34,381 bases of DNA from an uncultured Chloracidobacterium sp. (lineage in GTDB: Bacteria; Acidobacteriota; Blastocatellia; Pyrinomonadales; Pyrinomonadaceae): the NCBI GenBank assembly GCA_937941715.1, contig CALDGX010000246.1, positions 1 to 34,381 on the forward strand, in the 5' to 3' direction. Position numbers and translations under genes: made by a program. Shown one piece after another: positions 25,555 to 33,590 of this stretch; the first letter of the stretch is position 1, and the number at the start of each line of letters is the position of its first letter. Under the pieces are notes generated by a model, which worked only from the letters and a program-made list of their open reading frames with translations, had not been told where the DNA came from and did not search any database.

Positions 25555-28500
25555 CTAGAATTGGAATCTGGCACCAAGCTGCATCTGGAATACCTGCTGG
25601 CCCGGATTCAATCCTGACAGATTCAGCTTGCCGGCGTTGGTGGCCGACGAGTTCTGCTGGATCAGGTTCAGGAAGTTTATGTTGGTCACGCCGCTCAGGC
25701 CGCAGACGTTGTTCGACGTGGAACAATAATTCGTCGTAGCAGATCCTGAGAACTGGCTGTCCGAACGATTCATCACGTTAAAGAACTCTGCCGTGAGCAA
25801 AAGTTTACGCGTTTCACTGAACTTGATACCCTTCTGAACGCGAAGATCGACGTTGTAGATCGGACGATTCGTAAAGAAGTTACGTCTCAATTCCAATCCC
25901 GGCGCCGTCATCGGGCGTTCGTTGTTGTTTCCGTCGCCGTTCAGGTCGGTACCGACAAGCGAGTTGACCGGTGATCCCGAACGCAGGCGGATCGCACTTG
26001 AAAGCTCAAATCCCCAGGGCAGGAAGAAGATCGGGTTTGCCACGAACTGGTGACGGCGATCGAGACGCGAATTGTACATCTCGGTGCTCAGATCGTACGG
26101 GTTGTCGTAAAGCACACCACCGGCGTCGCGTTCGTTATCGTCATCCGACATCGAACGTGAAAGCGTGTAGAACGCGTTGATGCGTCCCCAGCTGCGGTTC
26201 ATGTTCATACGGAGCGTCAACGCACGGTAGACCGATCGTGCCGACGAATCGCGGATCTGAAGCGTTCCGATATTGGTCAGCGGACGTGATGCACGGTTTA
26301 CGAGAACGCGGCCCGAAACAGCATCGATACCCGTCCTGGCGGGAAGGTTGATGTCGCGGTTACGCTGCAAGTGGATCGTGTTTACTTCTGAATAGTCAGC
26401 ACCGATCGTGATGCCCTGGGCAAGCTGATGCTCAACACCGCCGCCCCACTGGAACGACTCAGGGTTCTTAAAGTCGGGGTTGATACCGACAAAGTTAGCT
26501 CCCTGGAAAGCACCGAGGTTAGCCGGCGGATTCGTGGTCGCATTGAGGATCGCGGTCTGGATGGTCGCGATCTGAGCCGAAGTCAGGATCGGAAGCGATG
26601 CAAGGGAGACGGTATTCAGGTCGATACCCAGGATCGCGAACTGGCGATAAACTGTGTTCGGCGTGAATCCAGTTCCGCCCATGATGGCGACGTACTGCGG
26701 GTTCTGCGTTTCAAACGTCGACTGGCTGAAACCGGTCGAGGTGAAAGCCGGCGAACCGAGCGTTACCGACAGGTCGCCCGCCGGATTGCGGAAGTTGTTG
26801 AACGGTGCCGCCAAAACGATCAGCGGTGTACGTGCATAGTACTGTCCGGCAAATCCGCGGATGACCGTCTTGCCGTTGCCCTTCGGATCATATGCAAATC
26901 CAAGGCGCGGGCCCCACTGGTTCTGGCTGTCCGGGATGATAGACGGATCAAGCGTACGGTTGCCGAAAAGCGGCCACGGCGTATTGCGGATCAGGTTGAG
27001 CACGGTCGAGTTGTTTGCCTCGGCCGACGGATTATACTGCTTTTCGAAACGCAGGCCTGCGTTGATCGTCAATTTCTGATTTACACGCCACGAATCCTGA
27101 ACGAAGAACGAAAGTTCCTTGATGCCGTAGGCGGCCGAAAGGTTTCCGATCTGTTTGTTGTAGCGAGCCGTGGTCGTATCGAAACGACCGCGGACGGTCG
27201 CCGTACGATTGGTGCTCATTGCGTCAAGGATACCGGTCGTCGAGGTCAGGCCCGAGAAGGTGTAAACACCCGTTTGGTTAAACCCGAACGTCTGGTCGGC
27301 AAAGATGTCGCTGAACTCACCGCCGAATTTGATCGTGTGGGCGCCGGTGATATAGGTCATGGCGTCGCCGATCTGGATGCGGCGGTCATACTGGGTCGTC
27401 GGCAGGAAGTTACGCGTTCCGAAAACACCGATCGACGTGTTGATGCCGGCCAAAAGGTCATTCGGCGTACGCGGACGCGTTTCACGGGCGTACTGACCGC
27501 GAACCTCGTTGATGAGGTTGGCCGAGAACGTCGTGATCATCTGACCGACGACGATGTGGTTGCGGTCCTCTTCCGTACCGTTGGTCGAGAGTGAACTCGT
27601 CGTGGTCGGGTCGAGGGCCGTTTCACCGGTCGAAACACCGTTGAGCGCCTTGTTGGCGGCAAAGTTGTAACGGATGTTGAAACGATTTGAGTCGTTCACG
27701 TTCCAGTCGATCTTACCGAGGGCGGCATAGGCGTCATTGGTCGACTGATACTGGACCTCGTTGCCGCGGTAGAAGTTATAAACCGCAGCCTGTCCGGCAT
27801 CAACCGGCGTCGCCACTCCGACCAGATTCTGGAACAGGACCTGACGCGGAGCACGAAAACGCTGCTGTTCGTATGACGCGAAGTAGAACAGTTTGTCCTT
27901 CTTGATCGGGCCGCCGATCGAACCGCCGAACTGGTGCTGGGTCGGTGCGAGCGTCGCCTGGACACCGAGAGCGTTCAAACGCTGATCAGCCAGGGCCTTG
28001 GCAAACTTATTGCCGACGGCGAGCTGCTCGGGGCGGATCAGGTAGAACAGCGTTCCGCGAACTTCGTTCGAACCCGACTTGGTAACAGCGTTGACGATAC
28101 CGCCCGAACTGCGGCCGAACTCGGCCGAGTAACCTGCGGCAACGACCTGGAATTCGCGAACCGATTCCTGCGGGATCGTAAACGCCGAATTCGAACGTTC
28201 GCCGCCGCGGACACCGCCGAAGAAGGGCTGGTTGTAGTCGACGCCGTCAACGTTGATGTTGCTGTTGATACCACGCTGTCCCGAAAGCGAGATCTGACCG
28301 CGTGACGGATCGACCTGTGCGGTCGGCGTCAGCGTGACGAAATCCTGAAAGCGGCGGCCGTTGATCGGCAGATTCTGGATCGCCGTTTCGTTCTGCACCG
28401 CGTCAAAGTTATTCGTCGTCGTCTGGACACCTTCAGCGGTGACCTCGACAACGGCCGAAACGCCGCTGGCTCCGAGGGTCACGTTCGCATCGGTGATACG

Positions 28501-28812
28501 TCCGACCTGTACTTCAACTTCGAGAACGACCTCGGCAAAGTTGGCCGCGGTCGTCTTGACCGAGTATTTGCCCGGCTGCAGCAGAACGAAGCGGTACGTA
28601 CCGTCGCCGCTCGTCGTCACAGTTCTCGTTTCATTGGTCGATTTGCTGGTCAGTGTCACCGAGGCGTTCGGAACAACGGCTCCGTTCGAATCGGTGACTA
28701 CGCCTGTGATCTGTCCGGAACCCGCCTGAGCCTGGCCAAATGATTGGCCGACGCCGATGAGCACCAACAAGATCATCGCTGATAGTGTTTTGCTTGAAAA
28801 AATTTTAGTCAT
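25555..28812 (-). CDS. Oar-like TonB-dependent outer-membrane receptor
   Basis: The 1,085-residue outer-membrane protein is of the type expanded in Acidobacteria. It has a signal peptide (to SFGQAQA), a carboxypeptidase-regulatory-like beta-sandwich (about 32-115; GVVTDSNGAVVPNASVTL, GDGTYRFVLLQPGKYSV) and a plug (NLPINGRRFQDFVTLTP, RGINSNINVDGVDYNQPFFGG, SAEFGRSSGGIVNAVTKSGSN). A long beta-barrel ends in GARFQF with the terminal phenylalanine used by the Bam machinery. No obvious TonB box is visible. The ligand is unknown; relatives are proposed to import glycans or other large compounds. The methionine at 28812 is preferred because the upstream in-frame ATG (28854) lies inside the -10 box; a GAGG sits 14 bases before the start. 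Confidence 0.95.
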   Translation of the reverse strand: MTKIFSSKTLSAMILLVLIGVGQSFGQAQAGSGQITGVVTDSNGAVVPNASVTLTSKSTNETRTVTTSGDGTYRFVLLQPGKYSVKTTAANFAEVVLEVEVQVGRITDANVTLGASGVSAVVEVTAEGVQTTTNNFDAVQNETAIQNLPINGRRFQDFVTLTPTAQVDPSRGQISLSGQRGINSNINVDGVDYNQPFFGGVRGGERSNSAFTIPQESVREFQVVAAGYSAEFGRSSGGIVNAVTKSGSNEVRGTLFYLIRPEQLAVGNKFAKALADQRLNALGVQATLAPTQHQFGGSIGGPIKKDKLFYFASYEQQRFRAPRQVLFQNLVGVATPVDAGQAAVYNFYRGNEVQYQSTNDAYAALGKIDWNVNDSNRFNIRYNFAANKALNGVSTGETALDPTTTSSLSTNGTEEDRNHIVVGQMITTFSANLINEVRGQYARETRPRTPNDLLAGINTSIGVFGTRNFLPTTQYDRRIQIGDAMTYITGAHTIKFGGEFSDIFADQTFGFNQTGVYTFSGLTSTTGILDAMSTNRTATVRGRFDTTTARYNKQIGNLSAAYGIKELSFFVQDSWRVNQKLTINAGLRFEKQYNPSAEANNSTVLNLIRNTPWPLFGNRTLDPSIIPDSQNQWGPRLGFAYDPKGNGKTVIRGFAGQYYARTPLIVLAAPFNNFRNPAGDLSVTLGSPAFTSTGFSQSTFETQNPQYVAIMGGTGFTPNTVYRQFAILGIDLNTVSLASLPILTSAQIATIQTAILNATTNPPANLGAFQGANFVGINPDFKNPESFQWGGGVEHQLAQGITIGADYSEVNTIHLQRNRDINLPARTGIDAVSGRVLVNRASRPLTNIGTLQIRDSSARSVYRALTLRMNMNRSWGRINAFYTLSRSMSDDDNERDAGGVLYDNPYDLSTEMYNSRLDRRHQFVANPIFFLPWGFELSSAIRLRSGSPVNSLVGTDLNGDGNNNERPMTAPGLELRRNFFTNRPIYNVDLRVQKGIKFSETRKLLLTAEFFNVMNRSDSQFSGSATTNYCSTSNNVCGLSGVTNINFLNLIQQNSSATNAGKLNLSGLNPGQQVFQMQLGARFQF

Positions 28813-28852
28813 CTTAGTTTTATTGACCTCTTTCGGTTGAAATTCCCGGTGC

Positions 28853-28858
28853 ATTATA
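28853..28858 (-). promoter_or_regulatory. -10 box of the TonB-dependent receptor gene
   Basis: The minus strand carries a perfect TATAAT here, predicting a transcription start near 28846 and a leader of about 34 bases. No TTGACA-like -35 is found at 16-18 bases, so activator help is likely if this is the promoter. Confidence 0.55.
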
Positions 28859-29293
28859 GCCGCATGAAAAACTGGGAATTCCCGCCTTTTCTTTTGATTT
28901 TTGGATTTTTATTTTGCTTTTCGGATTTTGGACCTCTTTAACGATGGTTCACAGTCGCGAAACGCAATCATATCTTCGTCGAACTCTTCCGTTAAACCTA
29001 TAACTGACATACTTTTAGCGGTTAGTCACTCGAGTTGCCGCTTGCTTTGCCCAAGGGCGGCCGAGCCGACGTTTTTAATACGCGTTCGTTAACGCAATTT
29101 GAGTACCGAAGCGGCAAATGACAAGCCTTACGCGTCGGGCAAAAATCGAGGTTAACTCCGTGTTAAATCTTTGTTATCTTTTCCGCCACCGCCTGACCCG
29201 CCAAAAATTATCGCCGCCGCCGTGCAACCTTTTGGCCCGACGTTGCGTTCTAACGGTGTTGGACGACACTATTTCGGGGATCGGTGTCCCGGC

Positions 29294-29318
29294 ATTTGTA
29301 ATTTTTACCGTTACAAAT
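29294..29318. promoter_or_regulatory. 8-base inverted repeat, operator-like
   Basis: ATTTGTAA (29294-29301) and TTACAAAT (29311-29318) form perfect arms 9 bases apart. The half-site spacing is about two helical turns centre to centre, as for a dimeric regulator. It lies about 64 bases upstream of the proposed -35 at 29382. Confidence 0.4.
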
Positions 29319-29381
29319 TAGAATGGTCTCGGAATTTTTGAAAAGCCTTTTAATTAAAGGGTTTCGCATAATATGCAAAAC

Positions 29382-29410
29382 TTGACTTTTTTGTAAAAAT
29401 GTCTTAAGTT
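29382..29410 (+). promoter_or_regulatory. probable promoter of the PilZ-like gene
   Basis: TTGACT (29382-29387) is five of six consensus. A 17-base spacer leads to TAAGTT (29405-29410), three of six. The surrounding sequence is AT-rich. The resulting leader of about 60 bases ends in a strong ribosome-binding site. Confidence 0.45.
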
Positions 29411-29476
29411 TGTTTCGACTTTTGCTGAATCCGATAATTCACGGCAGGCGAAATACGATTCTTAAAGGAGGGAAAA

Positions 29477-29878
29477 ATGTCACAGGTAGAATACGCAACG
29501 TCATCATACAAAACGCCGATGCATCATCGGATCCTGGCTAACATGCCCGTACAGGCGAGTTGGGTCGACTCGGTCAGCGGTGAAACCGTCACGATCGAAG
29601 GTCTGACCGAAAACGTCGGTGAATCGAGCACTCTGGTCAATCTTGAAACGCTTCCGCCGGTCGGCAGCGAGGTTCGTCTTAGACTTATGGAAGAAGATAA
29701 GGCGATCATCGAGGTTTCGACTCAGGTCATCCGTGTCGAACGCGACCCGAGCAAACCGCTTGCCGCTCTCACGGTTTTGGACAACTTCAAAAAGTGGAAG
29801 AATATTGCCGTGACCGCAGCCCAGGCTTGGGTCACGCGTCACTGGCAGCTTAACTACGAAGAAGAATGGGTTAATTAG
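29477..29878 (+). CDS. PilZ-like beta-barrel protein, degenerate c-di-GMP motif
   Basis: This is a 133-residue cytosolic protein. The region PVQASWVDSVSGETVTIEGLTENVGESSTLVNLETLPPVG (about 24-64; read here as overlapping short blocks) followed by SEVRLRLMEEDKAIIEVSTQVIRVE has the strand pattern of a PilZ barrel. The c-di-GMP-binding RxxxR is absent, and the (D/N)xSxxG position reads N-V-G-E-S-S, so ligand binding is doubtful. The C terminus has a helix rich in lysine and tryptophan (FKKWKNIAVTAAQAWVTRHW). AAGGAGGG (29465-29472) precedes the ATG by four bases, the strongest ribosome-binding site in the window, and a hairpin follows the stop. It is probably a well-expressed single-gene unit. 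Confidence 0.75.
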   Translation: MSQVEYATSSYKTPMHHRILANMPVQASWVDSVSGETVTIEGLTENVGESSTLVNLETLPPVGSEVRLRLMEEDKAIIEVSTQVIRVERDPSKPLAALTVLDNFKKWKNIAVTAAQAWVTRHWQLNYEEEWVN

Positions 29879-29908
29879 TTATTTTCTCTTCAATCGTCAT
29901 TATACTAG

Positions 29909-29951
29909 AGCGGGGATACTCACTTTATCGGAGTTCCCCGCTTTACTGTTT
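29909..29951 (+). terminator. terminator-like hairpin after the PilZ-like gene
   Basis: AGCGGGGA (29909-29916) pairs perfectly with TCCCCGCT (29935-29942), extended by ACTC/GAGT after a one-base bulge; the loop is ACTTTATCG. The downstream TTACTGTTTG is only moderately T-rich. Confidence 0.65.
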
Positions 29952-30014
29952 GCCCCGGCTGCCGCGGACGCCTGCCGGCGAACGCCAAACGCACCGCGGG
30001 CATCAATATCAGAG

Positions 30015-31076
30015 ATGAGAACTGTTTTCGCGATCATTGTTTTTCTGGCATTTTCGGTTTCCGTTTTCGGCCAGGCCGCACCGCTGACGCAGGCGGAGTA
30101 CGTCAAGCTGTTGTACTCGCTGCAAAAGGACCCCAAGCTCAAACCCGAGATCGTCGACGCGCTACGCAGACGCGGCATCGGCTTTCCGTTGACCGATGGC
30201 GTCCGCGGCCTGACGCGGTCCAAGAGCAGCGGCGACGAGGAACTCCAGCGTTCGCTCGAGGAGGCCGAACGGCGGCGGCAAGATCCGGTCGCGGCCAAGC
30301 TGCCGACGCCCAAGGACGCCGCTGCGGTGCTCGAACAGGCCCGCAAAAACACTCTCGAGGCGGTCGAAGAGATGCCCGATTTTGTCGTCAAACAGCAGAT
30401 CCAGCGGTCATGGGCATTTGGCGGGACCAATAACTTTAAGAACCTCGACCGTCTGGTCGTCGCGGTCAGCTATCGGTCGACCGGCGAAGAAGATTACCGC
30501 GTGCTCTCGACCAACGGTATCCTCAACAACGACCCCAAGCCGAAGGGCAGCTACGAGGAGGTCGGCGGCACAAGCTCGACCGGCGAATTTGTCACGATGC
30601 TCGCCACGGTGTTCAAGCCCGAGAGCGAGACCAAATTTGAGGTCGTCGATACCGACGTCATTCGAACGAGAAAAACGCTTGTCTTCGATTTCTCGGTGAC
30701 CAAGGAAAAGGCCAAACAGCTGATCACGTCGTCGGGCCAGGTAACGACCGACTCGACCGTTTCGGGTATGAAGGGCCGCGTCTGGATCGATCGTGAGCTC
30801 GGGCGCGTGCTGAGGATCGAGAGCGAGGCGACCGAGATACCGGACAATTTTCCTGTCCGCTCGGCCAGGCGCATCATTGATTACGACTGGGTCAATATCA
30901 GCGACGGCAAATACCTGCTGCCGCTGCTCTCGGACGTGCGTCTGACCAGCCGCGAAAGCTCAAAGCTGATCGAGACCCGAAATGTCATTAGGTTCAAGGA
31001 TTATCAGAAATACGGAACTGATGTTGTGATCAAGGACGATGACGTCGAGCCGGAACCGGCGGTCAAGAAACCCTAG
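30015..31076 (+). CDS. secreted protein of unknown function, 353 aa
   Basis: The signal peptide (RTVFAIIVFLAFSVSVFGQ) is followed by a helical, charged stretch (about 25-110). A beta-rich domain then alternates long strands, for example YRVLSTNGILNNDPKPKGSYEEVGG, TLVFDFSVTKEKAKQLI, GRVWIDRELGRVLRIESEATEIP and DYDWVNISDGKYLLPLLSDVRL. The order of strands, with a 'GRVWID...GRVLRIE' pair, resembles the LolA/LppX-type half-barrel seen in outer-membrane lipoprotein-sensing and carrier proteins, but I would not assign that family. The C terminus is acidic and proline-rich (DDDVEPEPAVKKP). No operon partner: it is flanked by a terminator-like hairpin on each side. Confidence 0.8.
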   Translation: MRTVFAIIVFLAFSVSVFGQAAPLTQAEYVKLLYSLQKDPKLKPEIVDALRRRGIGFPLTDGVRGLTRSKSSGDEELQRSLEEAERRRQDPVAAKLPTPKDAAAVLEQARKNTLEAVEEMPDFVVKQQIQRSWAFGGTNNFKNLDRLVVAVSYRSTGEEDYRVLSTNGILNNDPKPKGSYEEVGGTSSTGEFVTMLATVFKPESETKFEVVDTDVIRTRKTLVFDFSVTKEKAKQLITSSGQVTTDSTVSGMKGRVWIDRELGRVLRIESEATEIPDNFPVRSARRIIDYDWVNISDGKYLLPLLSDVRLTSRESSKLIETRNVIRFKDYQKYGTDVVIKDDDVEPEPAVKKP

Positions 31077-31087
31077 GCGTCGCCGAT

Positions 31088-31104
31088 CCGGCATTTAGTG
31101 CCGG
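31088..31104. terminator. short hairpin between convergent genes
   Basis: CCGGCA (31088-31093) and TGCCGG (31099-31104) flank a TTTAG loop. It lies between the stop of the plus-strand secreted-protein gene and directly abuts the stop of the minus-strand small membrane protein. There is no T-tract on either strand, so termination would be weak or rho-dependent. Confidence 0.4.
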
Positions 31105-31248
31105 TCAATTAAAGGAGTAATATGCTCCGACCGCCAGTAGGCCGAGCCAGAACAGGCCCTTGCCGAGAAAGAACAGAAACGCGATGATGCCCGCGCGTTT
31201 TGTCCACTTTCGGGCGGGGCACGTCATTTTGTCCGGCTTGTCGGTCAT
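31105..31248 (-). CDS. 47-aa single-pass membrane protein
   Basis: The frame starting MTDKPDKMTCPARKWTKR has a basic N-terminal part and one strong membrane helix (about 21-42, IIAFLFFLGKGLFWLGLLAVGA) with a glycine-lysine-glycine inside it, ending YYSFN. The positive-inside rule puts the N terminus in the cytosol. Short proteins with a similar CPA...FLFFxxKGLxWL pattern seem familiar from other bacteria, but I cannot name a function. An ATG 13 codons upstream is possible and would add KKINGNVIFRYK. There is no strong ribosome-binding site. It converges with the preceding gene, with a hairpin between them. Confidence 0.55.
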   Translation of the reverse strand: MTDKPDKMTCPARKWTKRAGIIAFLFFLGKGLFWLGLLAVGAYYSFN

Positions 31249-31311
31249 CTTATATCTGAAAATAACGTTTCCGTTTATTTTTTTCAATTCCGCAGGGAGA
31301 ATCTTCCGTTT

Positions 31312-31989
31312 ATGCCGCTACGTCAGAGATCGCGATTTACGATGATCCTGTTTTGGCTTATCCTGTCGGTTGGCGCGTTTGCCCAGAGCGGCCCGCCGAT
31401 CGAAGAAAACAAACGAGGGGCCGATTTGATCGAACTCACCAAACTCAGCAGATCTATCAAGCTCGATATCCGATACGCGACGGCCGATAATTTTGTCGGC
31501 AGGCCCGTCTATACCGAGGCCCGGGCCTTTATGCAGCGGCCGGCGGCCGAGGCACTTGTCCGCGTTCATAAACTGTTGAAAAAAGAGGGCCTTGGCCTTG
31601 TGATCTTTGACGGCTACCGACCATGGGCCGTCACCAAACTGTTTTGGGAGGTCACGCCTGAGGACAAACGCAAGTACGTCGCCGATCCGCGTCGCGGCTC
31701 AAAACATAACCGCGGCTGCGCCGTCGACCTGAGCATTTATGACCTGAAGACCGGTCGCCCGCTCCCGATGCCGTCGGAGTTTGATGATTTTTCCGAAAAA
31801 GCCTCGCCCGACTATCCCGGCGGCACCGCCGAAGAACGCTCGAACCGCGACAAACTTCGCCGCCTGATGGAATCGGAAGGGTTTAAGGTAAATTCAGAGG
31901 AATGGTGGCACTTTGACCACAAGGACTGGAGCGAATACGCCATCTACAACATCCCTTTCCCCGAGATCGGCAAACGAACCGGTAAATAA
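31312..31989 (+). CDS. D-alanyl-D-alanine dipeptidase (VanX/DdpX, M15D), exported
   Basis: The 225-residue zinc dipeptidase has a signal peptide (FTMILFWLILSVGAFAQ). The mature region starts DLIELTKLSRSIKLDIRYATADNFVGRPVY. The family motifs are complete: FDGYRPW with the substrate-binding arginine, zinc ligands in SKHNRGCAVDLS (SxHxxGxAxD), and the catalytic glutamate plus third zinc ligand in EWWHFD. The enzyme splits D-Ala-D-Ala. With a signal peptide and no vanH/vanA nearby, a role in periplasmic cell-wall turnover or nutrient scavenging is more likely than vancomycin resistance. AGGGA lies 13 bases before the ATG; the internal ATG at 31342 is an alternative start. Confidence 0.94.
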   Translation: MPLRQRSRFTMILFWLILSVGAFAQSGPPIEENKRGADLIELTKLSRSIKLDIRYATADNFVGRPVYTEARAFMQRPAAEALVRVHKLLKKEGLGLVIFDGYRPWAVTKLFWEVTPEDKRKYVADPRRGSKHNRGCAVDLSIYDLKTGRPLPMPSEFDDFSEKASPDYPGGTAEERSNRDKLRRLMESEGFKVNSEEWWHFDHKDWSEYAIYNIPFPEIGKRTGK

Positions 31990-32384
31990 AAAGGGCCGGG
32001 GATCTCACTCTCGCACTCATCCCTTGGCACTCAGACGACTCCTCAAACTCGCGTGACTCGAAAGACTCGCCAGACTCAAAGGACGAACGACTTCCCGATT
32101 CTCACTTCCCTCCGCGTCCTTTGCGTACTCTGCGTTAAATCTGCCCCGCTTTGCAATTCGGGATCCGACCCGGCCGCACGAGACCGACTGGGAAAAGATA
32201 CTCTCTGCAGCCACGGCCAAGCTGCTCGAGAAACACAAAATCAAAACGAGGACCTAAACCAAAAAAACCAAAAACCGAAACCCGTGGATAAGGTGAAAGA
32301 AGTTGAATAAGCCCCAGCGCCTTTCCGTTACCTGGAGGTGCATCTAAATCAACTAAGAAAAGACCTTAGACGCAGTTGACCTTT
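31990..32384. other. non-coding accessory stretch: ACTC-rich run and dispersed-repeat-like sequence
   Basis: No intact gene is visible in these 395 bases. From about 32006 to 32080 the tetramer ACTC occurs eight times in about 75 bases, mostly as GACTC. From about 32098 to 32145 the minus strand reads FNAEYAKDAEGSEN and the plus strand SLRVLCVLCVK. This is a signature I associate with a non-coding sequence family dispersed through many unrelated bacterial genomes. It is followed by a short coding-like fragment (32162-32257) and an A-rich stretch. CTAAG/CTTAG inverted repeats lie at 32353-32369. Confidence 0.5.
32162..32257 (+). pseudogene. possible 3' remnant of a gene
   Basis: One plus-strand frame reads DPTRPHETDWEKILSAATAK then LLEKHKIKTRT and stops. 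The composition is that of an amphipathic C-terminal helix, unlike the surrounding low-complexity sequence, but upstream the frame runs straight into the dispersed-repeat-like segment. It may be the tail of a gene whose front was lost. Nothing identifies the parent, and chance cannot be excluded at 31 codons. Confidence 0.25.
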
Positions 32385-33590
32385 TCATGAATATGAAAAG
32401 CCCTGACTTGCTGAGAATCGATTCGTGGTCGCCTCGACGCTTGGCAATGTCGTGCTGTTGATGGTTAGTTCCGTAGCTCCAACTTTCTGATAGAAGGCAT
32501 CTCGATTTCCATAACGAACGAACCCAAACGTTTGTTTCCACGTCTGCGTACCGTTCACTTTCTCGATCGCTTCAGTGATACGGTCTAGCGAATCGTATTT
32601 GTAAGTCTGGACGAAAGGATTGGCTAGTCCGCTGAAAGTAATGGTTTGTTTTGCAATGTTGCCGGCGTTCTGAGTCGCATCGACAGTGCCATTTGATTGA
32701 AGCTCGCCGTATTCGTAATTGAGCTTCATCATCGTACCATCGCCGATCGAATGCCCCATCGCGATCTCTGTAACTTGCAACCTTGAGTTCACCTTTGCAG
32801 CTTCCCAAAGACCATTGCCAAGTTTCAAACTCGCGATCTTGCCATCCGGTAGATAGGAAAATGCAGTCGCAAAGTTGTGGTTGATTCCACTAGATGTAGC
32901 ACGCCCCGTGATCTTCCCGATATCGCCATTCGCATCGAGGTCGGTTTCAACGACGCGGCCGCTTGGGTATGTTTGCTGGATAAGTGCACCCGACAGATTG
33001 TATTGGTAGCTGCTGGTACGCACAGGTGCCGTCGAAATGGTCTCGCCATCAAGAGGCGTTATCTGCTTGCTCTCGGTCAAGCGTCCAAGCACGTCAAACC
33101 CGCTGTATTGCGTTTCCGAAACGCTGCTCGAAACCTTTATCAATTTGCCTATAGCAGGCGCAGTGGTGCCATAGGTGTTAGTAACCGTCGCAGTCTGCGG
33201 ACTGTCGTTGTAGGTCCGTGTCAGAGGACGATTAAGTGCGTCGTAAGTACTCGTGATCGTCGTTCCTTTGGCATCGGTCGTGGTCAGAACATTGCCGTTG
33301 TTGTTGTAAGTAAACCCGCCGGTCCAGCTATTGTTGTAAGGATCCCCCGAAGTATTCAATGCCGTGTTAACTTCCTGCTCCGGCTGACGAATCCTCAACG
33401 TCCGACCCAACGAGTCGTACATGAAGTACCGATTCTGACTGCCTTGCTCAACCCTAACCATTTTGCCCATCGTGTTGTACGTATAGTTAGTCGCTTGATT
33501 AGGACTGCTCACCGAACCCAATTGGTTGCTTGAGTTCGGCTCGTCAACGCGAGCAAGTTGCCCAAGTCCGTTGGTGATCGAACGCCGGGC
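32385..33590 (-). pseudogene. RHS/YD-repeat protein fragment, truncated at both ends
   Basis: About 400 codons of RHS-repeat sequence have no start and no core end. YD-type units are plain: NYTYNTMGKMVRVEQGSQ, FTYNNNGNVLTTTDAKG, TYDALNRPLTRTYND, GFDVLGRLTESKQ, SYQYNLSGALIQQTYPSGR and YKYDSLDRITEAIEKVNG. The unit FGFVRYGNRDAF stands where the last repeats before the RHS core would begin. The frame stops at SASQGFSYS, just where a normal protein would continue with the D-xxGN of the next repeat. At the other end, RRSITNGLGQLARVDEP is good RHS sequence. The ~88 further codons of the open frame (33591-33854) are the antisense of the XRE fragment, not protein. No signal peptide or toxin tip is attached. 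Confidence 0.8.

Larger units (their letters stand above)
28859..29476. other. 618-base non-coding region between receptor and PilZ-like genes
   Basis: No credible gene is seen here; the two plus-strand frames of 63 and 67 codons lack family resemblance and ribosome-binding sites. The receptor side (28885-28925) is T-rich on the plus strand. The middle carries a short hairpin (GCGTT/AACGC near 29083-29097) and an 8-base dyad at 29294-29318. The last ~130 bases are clearly AT-richer and hold the promoter and leader of the plus-strand gene. Confidence 0.7.

Noticed and set aside
26428..27594. 388-codon plus-strand open frame
   Set aside because: It is the antisense of the TonB-dependent receptor gene, rich in arginine and without any domain; the minus-strand protein is unmistakable.
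28813..28854. Upstream ATG as start of the TonB-dependent receptor
   Set aside because: This ATG lies within the TATAAT box and the 14 added residues would precede a normal signal peptide.
28901..29321. Two plus-strand frames of 63 and 67 codons in the receptor/PilZ gap
   Set aside because: They have no ribosome-binding site, no family features and serine/arginine-rich composition typical of chance frames.
31312..31989. Vancomycin-resistance gene interpretation of the VanX-like dipeptidase
   Set aside because: The protein has a signal peptide and no vanH, vanA or vanRS neighbours, so a cell-wall turnover role is more likely.
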